64,000 nt of DNA from Setophaga petechia (taxonomy: Eukaryota; Chordata; Aves; Passeriformes; Parulidae), in NCBI GenBank assembly GCA_024362935.1, contig JANCRA010000011.1, positions 8,301,501 through 8,365,500 of the forward strand, read 5' to 3'. Made by a program: the position numbers and the translations under genes. Below are positions 11,977 through 25,111 of the stretch, one piece after another; within the stretch, counting starts at the first letter, position 1; each line of letters starts with the position of its first letter. The notes below the pieces were generated by a model. That model was given only the letters and a program-made list of their open reading frames with translations. It was not told the DNA's origin and did no database searches.

Positions 11977-12329
11977 ATGCAGTGGAAAAGAAGGGCAGGG
12001 GTGTTCCTAGGGTATTTCAATAAGAATCCTAGAAAATGCCTCATGCATTTCTGTTCTTTACTGCCATATAAGCCAGCTGGCTGTGTACCTCAAATCTTTT
12101 CTCAGGAAGGCAATACAAGACAGCCATTGCAGTGGGCTCTTTTCATTGAAAATAATCCTCTCTTTTTGAGAGGAGACCTGAATGTTGCCTAAAAAAGGAA
12201 ATGGAGAAGAGTGCCAACTTTTGCCTCTCTCTTCTTTATAATTTTCCGTTTTTCTGGAGTGCTCATTTGGCAAATTTCTTTGTGTATTTTTTGGCAAACA
12301 GGCTTCAGGTTTCATTTGCTTGTCCCAGC

Positions 12330-12447
12330 GAGGGGAACCAGCAGCTGGGGGGGACATCAGCACCTGGTGGGCACCGTGTGAGCCCCCAGAGGTGGGGCTG
12401 GAACCCGCGGGGTTCGCTGCACCGCGCACCGGAGCTCGGACACGCTG
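12330..12447. other. CpG-rich patch in COLEC10 intron 1
   Basis: A short GC-rich island stands out from AT-rich intron sequence. Between 12400 and 12447 there are about eight CpG dinucleotides (gaacccgcggggttcgctgc, accgcgcaccggagctcgga). There is no recognisable repeat or exon. It could be a small regulatory CpG patch or a remnant of a GC-rich insertion. Confidence 0.4.
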
Positions 12448-15239
12448 CTGTCTTTGCAGCATAACTGCAAACTGACAGGACATGCACTGCATCCCTTCAC
12501 TTCCTGGCAGACTGCAGTCTTCCAGAGTATTTTTTCTAGCTCTTACTGTTGTACACAATGGCCTCTGCTTTTGCCTCATGCTTTCTGGGAGTTGGTGGGG
12601 CTGTCGCATGTGATTTTTGAAGACTTTTCTGATGATCAGCCTGGAATCACCCTTTTTTTTTCATTCCAATGTTTGTCATACTTCTCTTGTGACATCTCAG
12701 GTGTGAGCAGAACAAAGAGATGTTTTTGAAGGGGAAGAATATGGTGTGCACAAAGTAACTTGGACAAGTTACATATGGATTGTGTAAGCGGCCTATCTTC
12801 ACAACCCTTCTTGAACAGGTGATTTTCAGGGTGAGCATGTGAAGAGGTTGAGAGTTTGCTCCTGTAACAACTGTGAAAGCCTAGAGGATTGAGTCATATA
12901 GCCTGCAATAGTGCAGGCAATAAAGAGTTATAAATTCTGAACTCTCCAATCCCCCCCACTTCTCCCTCTGTGCTCTCCTCTCCACTGTGCTGTGAGATGG
13001 AAACAGCAGCATCTATCTCTGCTGATGGACCAGGGTCCATCCCACTTGGAGCACACAGATTGGATCTAGCCTGTAGGACAATTTACGCCTTGCACTGGGA
13101 GAGGTGAGGTGGGACAGTGTCTTACAGCTATTGAATACCCTTTAATTTCTTGAACTTCAGGTTGCTTTGGCCTATTAGACACTTCCATGTTCTCATGGAA
13201 GGAGGAAGTTGCCACAACAGGAATCTAACCTGTGGTGGTGGAAACAGCTGGTCAAAGCAGTGTGTAAGATCAGCACCTCTGTCTTCTGGGAACACCACCA
13301 TGTTTTACCATGGCTGAGATGCTGAGCAGGTGGAGGGGAGGGGGTAAAACTTGTTCTGGAAGAATCAAAACCCATTTTAAAGAGAACAATGGACAAAGGG
13401 ACACAAGAGATGTAGCACAGGGAAAAAAAACCTACAGCAGCAAAAATCAGAGACATGTCTGTTATCAAGCTTAGAGTTTAAACAGCAAAGTTCTGCCTAT
13501 GGCTGTGGTCATAAGCTTGGGATCATGTGCTCTGAGTCATAGACATTAGATGGATGAAGGAAAACTGACAGGAGGACAGACTTTCTTCTGGCATATTAGG
13601 TAAGCATTTCTCATGCTTGGCTACAAGGGACGCCTGAGAAGTAACAGGGTAGTTCATACACTCAGCCTGCTAGGTCTTTAATTGCCCCCATGACTGGAAC
13701 TTGAACAACCAGTGCCATTAAGGGCTACTTGTAATTGTCTTGGATGAGCTCAGCTCTTGAAGGAACTGAAATTAATCTTATAGGATCATATCACATAGTG
13801 TCCAAAATGTATTTGATGACCTGCAGTGCATATGAGCTAGTAATTTGGAGGTGATTTATACTCAATACTCCTTCTTGTCATGGATCTTGGGGACAGTGAT
13901 CTAAAGTAGTAGATTGAGCTGTGCCAATAAACTGCTGGTCTCATCTTGTGTTTTGATGTCAGCCAGGAAAAATAGGACTGGTAATGACTAAATCCTGACT
14001 TTCTCAGTACTGCATTTGCAAACAATAATAATATCTGCCCTTCAAATGCTCCCTATACAAGGTAGACCTCAGAAGCCTGCTGGAGTCCCAGCTACTCTGT
14101 GCTGTCACAAGACCCCCCTCATTAGCCTTGTGACTTGTTAAACACAATTCTGTCAAACTTTGTTCTCCAGCCTACCATTACTTAGACACTAACTAAACCA
14201 ACACCCACTAGCTCCCTTGGGGATCATTACATCTCTCTGTATATATGCTGTGGCAGCAAAAATTTAAGCTTGGATTGTAATCATAAAGAAATTAATTTCC
14301 TGATTAAAAATTATCCTTTAAGCAACATGCATTTGAATAATCCATCATAAAAACAAATGAGTCTGTAGCAGTGCTCTTGACTTGATAATATTTTTTCTGC
14401 TTTAAATTTAAATCAGCTGCATTTTTTTCCTCTCAGTCTGTAGCCTATAGAAAAATACAATGAATTACTAAAAAGAAAGCAATAGTTTGAAACTGCAATA
14501 GCCATGGTGTGGAATATATATTTTAGATCTGTCACTGCAAGATAGATTTGTATGTCATGGGCCTAATAAGATACCCTTCAGGCAATTCCACTGACATTTG
14601 TAGTCTTACAGAAAAAGTAAGTTAATGCAGAAAATTTGGTTTCAGATATTTGCAAAGTGTTTTGAAGATAAAAGACCTGTACATGCCAAAGTTGATTTAG
14701 TTATTGTTGAAATCTCTAGCAAAGGTCCTGTTTAATTCAACAAGGGCTACTGGATCAGGTCTGATGAATGTAGCAGAGATGTATTTACAAATAAACATTT
14801 GAAAATAATGGCAGTTTGGTAATTTTAAATATTGTGTATCTCTCCCTATTTGTAGATGCAAAGCAAACCATTAACAGTTCACAAGAGGTGCCTACTTTTA
14901 AATAAGTCCCTCAGTTTGTGTCTGTTAGCTGTTTTCATGGTATGGTGAGCACAAGAAATAACAGAAGATTTGTGCAGCTGAAGAAAGGTTCAAAAAGACA
15001 CCTCTAACTTATATGAAAATATGTAACACTGTTCCTGAAACTAAAGAAATGAAAATTTAAATCGCTTTGCTTCTCCATTTTCCCCCATTACAGTTACAGT
15101 TTACCAGATGTTTGTACAGTCTGCAATATTTCACATCTTTCATGCCCAGCCCATGCCACAAGCCCTCCAAGTCTCCACTGATAAAAAATCAGCCATTATC
15201 AGTGCTAGTCTCAGCATTAGCAACCTGATAATTCCTCAC

Positions 15240-15387
15240 CTTTTGGTCCAGGTAAAATTGTGTGTGTTGAGCAGACATCTGTTGTAGGTCGATTATCAAC
15301 ATCAAAACCAAAAATCTGAACTTGCAAGATAAAAAACACTACAAGGGTCCCATATGTCGTTAGCTGTTGTTCTTTCTTGCTGCTCAT
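15240..15387 (-). CDS. COLEC10: COLEC10 coding exon 1 (collectin liver 1, N-terminus)
   Basis: COLEC10 encodes a secreted collectin (CL-L1) that binds sugars through a C-type lectin domain, forms heteromers with COLEC11, works with MASP proteases in the lectin complement pathway, and also guides migrating cells in development. This exon encodes 49 residues plus one base. Residues 1-27 form a signal peptide, with Lys4-Lys5 followed by the hydrophobic run YGTLVVFFILQVQIFG. The mature start FDVDNRPTTDVCSTHTILPG matches the human segment LDIDSRPTAEVCATHTISPG as I recall it, including the cysteine used for interchain disulfides. The exon ends in Gly-Pro-Lys-G, the start of the collagen region, and splits a Gly codon (phase 1). 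The donor is GTGAGG at 15239-15234. The ATG at 15387-15385 was chosen because it places the predicted cleavage site at residue 27, as in human. Symbol assignment rests on this similarity, exons 2-3 and the TNFRSF11B neighbour. Confidence 0.93.
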
Positions 15388-18300
15388 CCTTGCAGTTTCT
15401 CAGGAAATGCCTTTCGTCGTTGCAGTCTTAAGAAATGCAGCTGACTCAAAAATAAATGCTTCACTAACTGGAGCAGTGGAAAGCTTGGGAGCTACATGCA
15501 AGAACAGCTAAATAAAGTGAAGAAAGGGGTTTGACGATGCTGTAGTTATTTCTGTCCTGCACATTATCCAGGATATTTATTTAACACTGACAGCTGTTTA
15601 TTCCAATTTATCTCTTATCTGAGTGAGACATTTAACTGCTTTTGCCATGGAAAATTTCTCCAACATATGGGAATATCTCTCTTGTAACTTTTTTGCTTCT
15701 CAGCACTGAATCTTCATGCCCAGCATTTCACTTACTCAAGGGACAAAATACTTTGGTATTGTATCCAAGTGTGTACTAATTAGTTATAGGATACATTTGG
15801 CTGGTTGTGTGCTGGAAGAGTAATGCAGACTGCATATAACATGTAGAGATACTTTTCCATAAAAGCTTTCCACCAAGGAGACAGTTAGTGGCAGCAGACG
15901 AGCTGCCAGTCCACTGTGGGTGGAAATCCCCAGTGCTCTATCTCACCTTTTGGGTGTCAGGTACCCACAAATGAAAAGTTGACATTATCGATGGGTGTTT
16001 TAGCCTGAAACACACAAATGATGGGTTTATGCTTACAGATAGCTCCACAGTGCTAGCCCCAAGCCCAGATCATGTTGGTAGACAGAGAGCAGAAGGGACG
16101 AACTTCAGGACAGAAGACACAGAACAAGCTGAGCTTGAATGACTGCATCACCTTCTCCCATATCACTCTTGCCATGCACTGGCAGAGGCCATGTATGGGG
16201 ACAGTGGTGTAGCATGGATCCCAACAGAATGTTATCTTTGGCTTGTCCAGAGGAAACTCCAGCTGGTTTGAATCGTGAGGTAACGTTCAGATGTTCAGCT
16301 GGATGCTGGGGCCCTGAAACCAGTGTGGCAGGCCTCTTGGGTGGAGGAACAGTTGCATACATCCTTCCTTTTGGAAGGAACTGTGACAGATACCTACCTG
16401 TGTGCAAACCCTTCTGGAAAAACCTTTAGCTTTCTCTTAAGGAGCACACAGTAACCAGGGTAGGAGGATGTTCAAGGTAGCCTGGCAGAAAAGAAAGGGG
16501 AGATGACTATTTCTAATATTTCCAGGAATTTTGTTAACTTCTGGTTTCTTAGACAATGAGACATATACTAAAAAAGCTGAACTAGGCTTTTGAGCTACAC
16601 AGTGTGTGAGAGGGTGTTTGCTTTCCATCGTTCCTACGTTAATAGCTTTTGAGAGGCTTCCTCATTATTTAAGAGAGTATTTGGTTCCCTAATTCTATGT
16701 TTCAGCCTTTGGGCATACAGAATGAGTAGCAGTACTTATGTAAAAGTGAATACCTTTACTTAAAGTCTGAAGGAAGGCTCTGACTTCAGGCTTTCATCTG
16801 TGATAAAATGTTGGCCAAAGTCCCAAGAAGGGTCAAGATACTCCTCTCCCTTTTTCTTTCTAGCCTGATCACAGACTGTCCCCCTTTCCAAAACACATTT
16901 TTCCTTGTTAAACTGTGTACAGTGCTCTTCAGAAATAAACAGAGGTCTCTGTCCTAAAGAATGTCATCTAATGTACCCCCTCAAACGTGGCCTTGATAGC
17001 GGGTACACACAGCTAGAGGGGGAGGAAACGCAAAGCCGGGGTTATAGTTGAGTAGAGTCATACCAGAAATAAACTTGTTCCTCTGTGATTTGCATTGGGC
17101 ACTGTGCCTCTGCCTTGTACACTGTTAATCTGTTTTATTTAACTTTTTCTTCTCTTCACTTTCCATTTTGTGAGCAGAAGGTCAACGTAAGAGCAAGAAT
17201 AGAGAGCGTAGGAGTGGGAAGCTAGTGTACTTAGGGCTGGAGGAGGCATTTTGGGAAATGTTGCCAAACTGACATGAATGATGCTATCTGTTCCATGGTA
17301 CTGAGAGACTTACAGTGACTTGTTTGTTATTTATCAGGGATAAAAAGGGGTAAAGTCTAAGTGAGAGAGGAAATCATTTGTTTAACTACTTCAGTTACTA
17401 TCTGGGACTAAGCAGGGAAAATTTTTCTGACAGTGGTGTGATCATTTACAAATGTTTTCAGTCCACTTTAGAAAATAAATCAAGACTCTACTCTTCCCCA
17501 ACCCCCACCTCCCACACCCACTCCACCTTCCCTGACAGTCACAAGCCCCTGAAAATACTGTGAGAAATTAGATTTAATGGATCTGAAAACTTGGAAAATG
17601 AAAACACTTACTCAAAATGTAGGAGATCCAGATTTTAATTATTTCTCTGCCTAGTTCAAACCAGTGCTTGCAGTGGAGCCCTAAGGTTATATTGCTTTAT
17701 TACAAGGGTGTGTGCTAATCAGTTATGTCCTCCCATGTGTTGGACCAGGAACGCTGTCCTGGAGCTAGAAAACTTGCCTTAACAGGCAGTCCATCAAAAC
17801 TGATGTACTACCACAAAAAGCTTGGGTTTTGGCAAATCAATATTTATCAAACCAGTTTCACTGAAAAATTTTCAAGCAGCTTCATTGCTGATGGAGATTT
17901 AATGAAGCAGAATACCTATTGTGCATGTTAATTCTCATTGAATCAGGCTTAAAGAAATGACTGTAGGCAAGGAAGAAAAACTAACTAGGCCACATCATCC
18001 AGACATAAAAGTCACAAAACAAATGCTTCCAAGGGCATGAATGTTTTGCAAGGAAACCCTGAAAAGGCACAAAAAATATCCAGAAAGATTCTGTTCTTTG
18101 GGATGAGCACTAGTCAGGAAACCTTAGTCTTGTGCATTGTCTATTTGGAGTCCAAGTAACTTCCTTGGAGATTTGCACAACCTTCATTTGCTTACTCTTC
18201 AGATGTTAGTAGTTTAATGTAAACAGACTGTAAGGAGCAGAGACAACATGCTGAAATACTGTTCAACAAAAGGTGGCCAGACCTACAGCCAATTTTCATC

Positions 18301-21300
18301 ATTTGAATAGTCTCAGATCCTGTGGCTGGACTGCAGGTTGATACATCCTGCTTGTAACCATGGGCTGATTCAGCCATAAGTGTTGAGAGTCCACCAGCAT
18401 CCTTTCTGACCCAAATTCAGCATCAAGGAGAACATTCCCCTTATGTACCTTACTGTACTGAATAAACTTGGGAGCACCTGAAGGAAAAAAAAAAAAAAAG
18501 GTGGAATATTTCTATGGTTTCTCTTCTTGTGTCAGGGGTCATGATGATTTGGGGTGTTTCATTCTGTCATGCTGGATACGTCAATCAAGGTGGCAAAGCT
18601 TAGAGAAAATGGAAGGGCAGAGTATTGTGGTTTGCAATATGTAGGGAAGAAAGTAATCCTAGAGCTATTTTGTAAAGTTCTGTTTTTGGATTTGACACCA
18701 TGCAATGGGTGCTTGAGCCTGTAAACACAGTGTCCACACCTTGTTTTTGTTCTGATTAAGATATAAACAATGACCAGATTCTGATATGCCTCAAAATACA
18801 ACTGACAAAACCAACCAACCTAAGGGCAAAATTGTCCAAAATCTTATGGCTTGTATGTTTAGTAAAGGCAGCTTGTAGGACTCCAATGATTATAGATCAT
18901 CATCCAATATCTTGTTGGATGTTTGAGAGGCTTCATCAGCTGTGTGGAAATTTATGCTCCACTATCAACTATGATCTCTCTGGTTTCCTGCTGATGAGTT
19001 TGGCTCTCTGTTGAGTTGGGTACCTTGAGGGATGGGTGGGAACTTTTTCTGGTCTGACACAGGGATGGCACTCTTGGAGAACCTCAGGTCTGCACTAGAG
19101 CTTACAACCCCTTCTTGGAATGCTCCTACCTCTCCTTTCCCATTCCTATTCTCTCAGCTTTTAGCTCTAAACAGAACAGCTGACCCAGGTTCCAGCTGTA
19201 GGTATCTGCTGTGAGGCAGGAGAACAGAAGAGTACTGAACTCTCATAAGGAGCTGGGGTTGCAGACCCAGGGAGTTGCTGGATGCTTTATGAGGAGCAGT
19301 ACTGACCCCTGGACCCCATCTGGTAAACAAAGCTCAATTGTGTGTAACTTCTGCTCACTTAGGTGAGCATTATAACTGCATTACAACTTTCTGTTTCTAA
19401 CTTTTGCATTTAGCAAGAATGTCCTGGGTCACAGTGAGTTTTTTATAAGCACTTTCATTGTGAACATTTGGATTGAGAATGCTTCTCTGTCTGTTAGCCT
19501 GCAGGCTTTCAGTTCTACGGAAGACACCTTTGACATAATGGCACCAGGCTTTCAGAGAGGCCTAAGAGATACTTATTGCTATTGTTTTCCATGCAATCAC
19601 TCAGAAAAGCTATCCAAAAATGTAAGGCATTCACATATGTAGTCAGAGATGTGATAGAAATGAAACACTCAATGTGGCTTGTAATTGTGTTTATCTAAGT
19701 GCAGCCTCTTCCTGTGTCAGAACAGATTTTTTGCAAACAAGAGGGCAATGATTCAGTTCCAGGGGAAGACTGACAAAATAAACCTCAGCTTCTACTGACC
19801 TGATGCAGTGCTGAACAGTGTCCTACCCTGGGAAAATATTTCCTGCTTAATTTTCATAAATATTTATATAATTCCTTCTGGGAAACATGTCTTCCTCAGA
19901 AAACTAAACATGCTGCTCCCTGACATAAATTTAACTGTTTGTTTACACATGAGAGATTATGGGCATGAACCCAGCCTCAGATTTTTACATTCTTATCTCA
20001 GGCATTTCTGTCTTTTAGAGTTCTTTTCTCTTCTCCTAGAGATCACATCATGTCTTGAGCTGTGGAGCTCATTTCTGGCTCTGGAATTTGGTGCTCTTTG
20101 GAGAGTTGTTATTTTGGGCTGCAGAAATAGGAACCAAATATAATCTTCTGCCTGAATCACATTTCTTTGCTGCCTAGTTATACCCTTCCCATCCTGGTTT
20201 GAGGCGCCTTTCTTAGAAAAATAAAAATCGTGTAAGCAATTAAACAGAGGATAGCATGGCTAATGAAAGTATTTCTATTTAGATACAGACTGGACACACA
20301 GCTGGGAACTGAAATAGCACTGGTGTGCAGTCTTTTGTGTTTGCTTTCTAAGTTTATAGTGGGGATTAGTGGCAAAGTGGTGCACAAATTGCCCCAAGAG
20401 AACAGATACACTCCGCACCATGACAAACTGAAAAACTGATTCTGCTCTCTTTAGCACCTCTTAAGAGAACAGAAAAGTGGCTGACATGGCAACACAAACT
20501 GACAGAACCTTGTACAAAGCCTTGGATTAGGGCAAAGCTGAGCTTGGCTTTCCAGCATGCTCTGAAGCCCTTCAATGAAGTGATGAGCTGTGGGGAGTGC
20601 TCTGGAAAAAGCAATGTGATGGGGCAGACATAGTGACAGGAGACAGCAGATGTCAGGTTTGTGTCCAGGAGAAAACCCTCAAATGACTAAGTGGTACATA
20701 GGTCATGAGCTGATCTGTGGATTTTATATGAAACCAGTTTATCCTGCAGAGCAACAGCAAAACTTCAAACCCCAAGCTCTACCAGTCCTACTTGATCTTC
20801 CTCTCCTGGACCTAGAATTCAGTTGATGTGTCTTGCACTGCCCATGCTGTAGGTTAGCGTTATAGGTTTTATTATACAGTTCATCTAGATTTATAATTGT
20901 TTAATTTCTCTTTTTTTCTTCCTTTTCAGTTCAAACTCTGCTGCATACCTTCTGAAGAGTGCTAAAGCCAAGTAGCTTTTAGCTCTTCCTTTGGCAGTTT
21001 GCAAAATAAACTCCAACAAACCAGGAGGCAGCTACCTGCCCAGCAAAATCCAGCTAAAAGGGAGGGCAAAGATGTGAGGAACATGAGAGAGCAGGAAAAC
21101 AGAGAAAACTTGAAACCTCCCTCCAAGCCCCAGAGGCTTCTGGCCTTGGTCATTGCCTGAACTCTGCTACCAAATGTGTCTCAAAACATCTGTCCTGCCC
21201 AGTGAACTCTATCTATGTCCTAAGTTGTTCCCTGCTGTTTGGGGACGCACAGTGTTGTGCAATGTGTTGTAACATTGGTTTCATGTCTGTGTGGGTGTCT

Positions 21301-24300
21301 TTCTGGCAAGAAAAAGAGAGTTTTGAGCCTCATTCTCCCATCTTCCTTGTTATTTTCTGCCAGACTCTTTGCTAGTGTAAAGGAGGCAGGGTGGTGGTCG
21401 TGGCTTATTTTCCACTTGACAGCATAACAAAACTTAAAGAAAAAAAACTCCTTCACTCAGTTCATACTCAGAAAGCCATTTGTTTTGTTGTGGTTTTTTT
21501 CTGGTTTTTGTTTGTTTTGTTTTTGCTTTTGTTTTTTTACCTGCTAATGAATTAAGTCTTTTTACAAGTTCAAGTTTTGTGTAATGAAGAAAGATTTTGA
21601 AATTATAAGGTTTTCCTACTTGGTGATGGTTACTGCTGGTACCTCTGGAGATTTTGACATGTGATTTGGAAACTGGAAGGCTGGGTTCCACTCCCAGTTC
21701 AAACTGGAAGGCTGGGTTCCACTCCCAGTTGAAACTGGAAGGCTGGATTCCACTCCCCAGTTCATATGCAAGCCTCTGAATTGTGGATACTTGCTTAGGT
21801 GTAAATTGTGATGTCATTATGGCTGGTTTTTAGTTTAATAGTGCTTTAACATATAAAGTACATTACTAGCACAGGCTGGATAAAAGGACTGCTGTGACTT
21901 CTACCAATTTGGAGTAATTCACATCACTTGGAATAACTGCTGAGCTACCTCTGGCAAGTAAAAAAAATGAGCTACAGGGCTTATAAAAGGATTTCTGAGT
22001 AGTAATGATTTTGTCATTGATGGAAACTGTTGAGAATCACAGAGATTTCTGCATTTTTCCCTTAGGCAGGATTCTCCTAGACTTCACATTTTTGTTTGCC
22101 CCATCCCCACATGGGAAGTGACACCTACCTGCATGCTTTGCTTTTTAATTCACTGCTCTCTGGCTTCAGCAATATAAGTACAGATGTAGAAGAAAGATGC
22201 ATAAATCAGCACAGTAATTCTCATCACCAAAAACTGGGGCATGATTTTGTTTAATCTATGGAATTTTATGACAGCATTCAAAAGAATTTATGAGTTTACA
22301 AGTAAGATTAAATCAGTTCCAAAGACAGTGTCGGACCGTGTCCAACAGTATCAGTAAAACATAATGTAGTATTGTCATTTCTCCAAGTGTTTTGGAGATT
22401 CCAGCTTTATTCTTATGGGTTTCAAGGTCACTTTCATTCTAAGGGACAGGAAATTGCCACAATCTACTAGGTGCTTGCAATTTGGTCAGAGCAGCATGAG
22501 TTGGGAGTAAAGAGTAGATCCTGGCAAGTTCTTGTGTTGTTCTGTGGTAAAGAGGTCTTACTCCTCAGGTGGTTAAAAGCATCCTTAGCTAGTTTCTTAC
22601 CAGAACTAGTTAAGAATACACCTGAATTTATGAGCAGTTGGGTTAATGGTAAGAGATTACCTCTCATTAGCTGGTCCTTGGCTTTACAGCACAGAAGAGG
22701 TTTCCCATGCAAAGCATCCACAGAGCTGCATCAGTTGCTCTCTTTGCAAAGACCAACAACTTAATCAAAAGCAAAAAGGCTGTGCAAAGATCAGGGAGAG
22801 CATGAATGTACAACCCATCACAAAGATCTGACTGCTCTGCTCCTTCTTCACCTTTTTTCTTTACTGGTGCAGTATATGTCTTGATCTCCTGGCAATGAAA
22901 ATGGCTTCACTCAGAGAAGGAGGCTGTTTGGCTGATATCAGAGGTGATTCCAGCTTCATGCTGTTGACACGGCCCATTTACTGTTGAATGTGTGCTTACA
23001 CTCCAACCATGCTGTTGCATCCACATTCCTGGACTTGGATTTGTGCCCTTCCTGCCCACAGTCAGTGTGTGCCCACCATGGCTTGGCTGCCCACCCTCGT
23101 ACCCGTGCAGCAGGATGGCACAGCACCTGCTCACAGAGGTGGGAAGCCAATCTCACAAGGGGACAGATGAGCACTGGAAATAGATTTTGACTTGCATTCT
23201 GCTCAATGCTGCCTCTGCCAGTTCCCCAGCTGGAACTGGCTAATTTTCAACTGTAACTTAAAAAAAAATTCTAGGCTTAATCAATCTGAAAGTGAATTAC
23301 TGCCAATAAGCACTAGGAAGATATTCACATGTTTTACTTTAAGAAGAATTTGTGGTGGGGAATGAGTCAGTAACTGCATGCTTAGTGACAACTTCCTCAG
23401 ATGTGATGAGTGTACCTGCTGTCACGCTCTGCCTACAGACAGGCACATGTCCAGAGAGTGCTGCTCCATGGGGGCTGGGCAGGCAATGGAGTCAGAAACT
23501 GAATGCTGAGCTGCCCTTTTTCAAGGAAACAAAGGGCAAGAGATGAGATTTGATGACTAGAGCCCCTGAAGACCAGGGCAAACATTATGGCTTTTTACCT
23601 CTGAAGATTTGCATAAATCAGCACCTAATAAATAGTAAATAACAGCGACCCACAATAACAGAAAAAGGAAAGAAGGGAATTATCGATCTTAAAAAGAAAG
23701 CAGGGATGAGGCAGTGAGAAGTTATGATTTATCTGCTTTTCTAATTACATGAGATTAGAACCAGACTAGAAACATCTGTTGCTTGGATTTTGCTGCTCCT
23801 GGGATTCTTCAGTCCTTTCCTCATAAGTGGAAGATTGCTAGTGAACAGGATCTGGCCTGAAGAAATCCATCAAGCTGTATTCATTACTTAGGTTTTCTGT
23901 TTGTGCTGATTTAAAGATTTGGCCATTTTGATTTTCTTTGGTTTAGATGAGCTCAAGGGAGCTCTCCAAAGGAACGTGTCATTGGTTTTCTGTTTGTGGT
24001 TTTTTATGTGATGCAATTCAATAAAATTTCCATGTAGGCAGTCATTAATTGTCAAAACCAAAAATACCCCTGAAGTCCTGTCTGCAATTATCCATACTGT
24101 GCTATATTCGGGACACGTTATGGTTTCTATCATTAAGAAGGCCTCCTTGTAATTCCCCATCATGGATAAAACATAGCCACAAAAATGATGCATATGCACA
24201 AAATATAAAGTGAAATTATGGGTTTCTATACTGAAATGGAACTAGCGATGATGCATATGCCAGACACGAATGACACACAGAACAGAACTGTTGGTAAACA

Positions 24301-24924
24301 GGGGGACAACTATAAATATGCTTAAGACGAGACATCACACATTGTTTCAAGTGACAAACTTTGTACTAAAAGAAAGAAAAAGATCACAAATCTAGACAGA
24401 CAGCTCTGCTAAAAGTTATATAGCTGCATGATTCATTCCCCAAAGAAATCAATGTCAGGATGACATTTTTCTTCAGGCAATACTGGCAACTGCTCGTAAT
24501 TTGGGTAAACTTTCTCTGCCCTCTAAAAACAAACCATCAAACCAAAAGGTAACCACTGAAACAGCTACCACTCAACCAAAAAAAAAGTGTTTTGAACTGA
24601 GCACAACATAAAACTGCATGAGTCAATCTACCGTAAACTTTCAGCAAATAGGATGTGTCACCAAGATCAACTTCAGTGTTTCCAATGAGCATAGGCTCTA
24701 CAGCAGGTTTTTTAGAAACAGACTTTGCTCCAAATAGTAATTCCCTGCTTTCAATAAACCCTGACTGGGTGCAACCAGTTATTTCTTCTGATACACACTG
24801 CCAAAATAACTGACACGTAAACAGAAGCCTATGGAGCTAGATTAATTACAGGGATTATGTATAGCATTCAGAGCTTTTAAACCAGAAGGGATCATTACGC
24901 TGATACAGGCTGGGTGATACAGGC
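15388..24924. other. COLEC10 upstream and intergenic sequence
   Basis: The sequence directly upstream of the COLEC10 start (15388 to about 15900, read on the minus strand) is AT-rich. It shows no CpG island and no TATA box that I would defend, which fits a tissue-restricted gene. The 5' UTR and any non-coding first exon cannot be delimited. The rest of the interval looks like unique sequence, apart from the 31-bp tandem repeat at 21671-21764 and a tandem gatacaggctgggt duplication at about 24902-24929. Confidence 0.6.
21671..21764. repeat. 31-bp tandem repeat, three copies
   Basis: There are three adjacent copies, 21671-21701, 21702-21732 and 21733-21764, of a unit beginning aactggaaggctgggttcca and ending ctcccagtt. 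Copies 1 and 2 differ by one base; copy 3 has a G-to-A change and one extra C. Each unit also contains an inverted pair (aactgg near its start, ccagtt near its end). The high identity suggests recent expansion. Confidence 0.93.
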
Positions 24925-25111
24925 TGGGTTCCTACTGTTGTGGTGGGGGTGATGTGAGAGGCAGAGAACGCCTTGATACTGTGCAAGCACTGCCTAGCAG
25001 TAACTAAAACATGACTGTCTTATCAACATTGTTTCCACCACAAATCCAAAACACAACCTCATATCGGCTACTGTGAACAAAATTACTTCTATCTCAGTCA
25101 AAACCAGCACA
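24925..25111 (-). mobile_element. ERVL-type LTR, 5' part only (copy B)
   Basis: The minus strand starts TGTGCTGGTTTTGACTGAGA and follows the avian ERVL LTR through tttggatttgtg and the conserved gcagtgcttgcacagtatca stretch, then loses similarity near 24925. Only the first 190 bp or so of the LTR remain. It directly abuts the end of copy A. Confidence 0.75.

Larger units (their letters stand above)
2856..15239 (-). other. COLEC10: COLEC10 intron 1 (12.4 kb)
   Basis: This large first intron separates the signal-peptide exon from the collagen exons. It contains the solo LTR, the long CR1 copy, the SINE, a 44-bp tandem duplication, a T/G homopolymer region and a CpG-rich patch, all listed separately. 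The stretch 3770-4200 is GC-richer than its surroundings but carries no element that I recognise. The remaining intervals (6100-6800, 6890-9819, 9977-11900 and 12450-15239) show no conserved coding frame. Confidence 0.85.

Noticed and set aside
12058..12609. 183-codon minus-strand frame in COLEC10 intron 1
   Set aside because: It has no recognisable domain and crosses the CpG-rich patch, which explains its length. It shows no splice context linking it to COLEC10.
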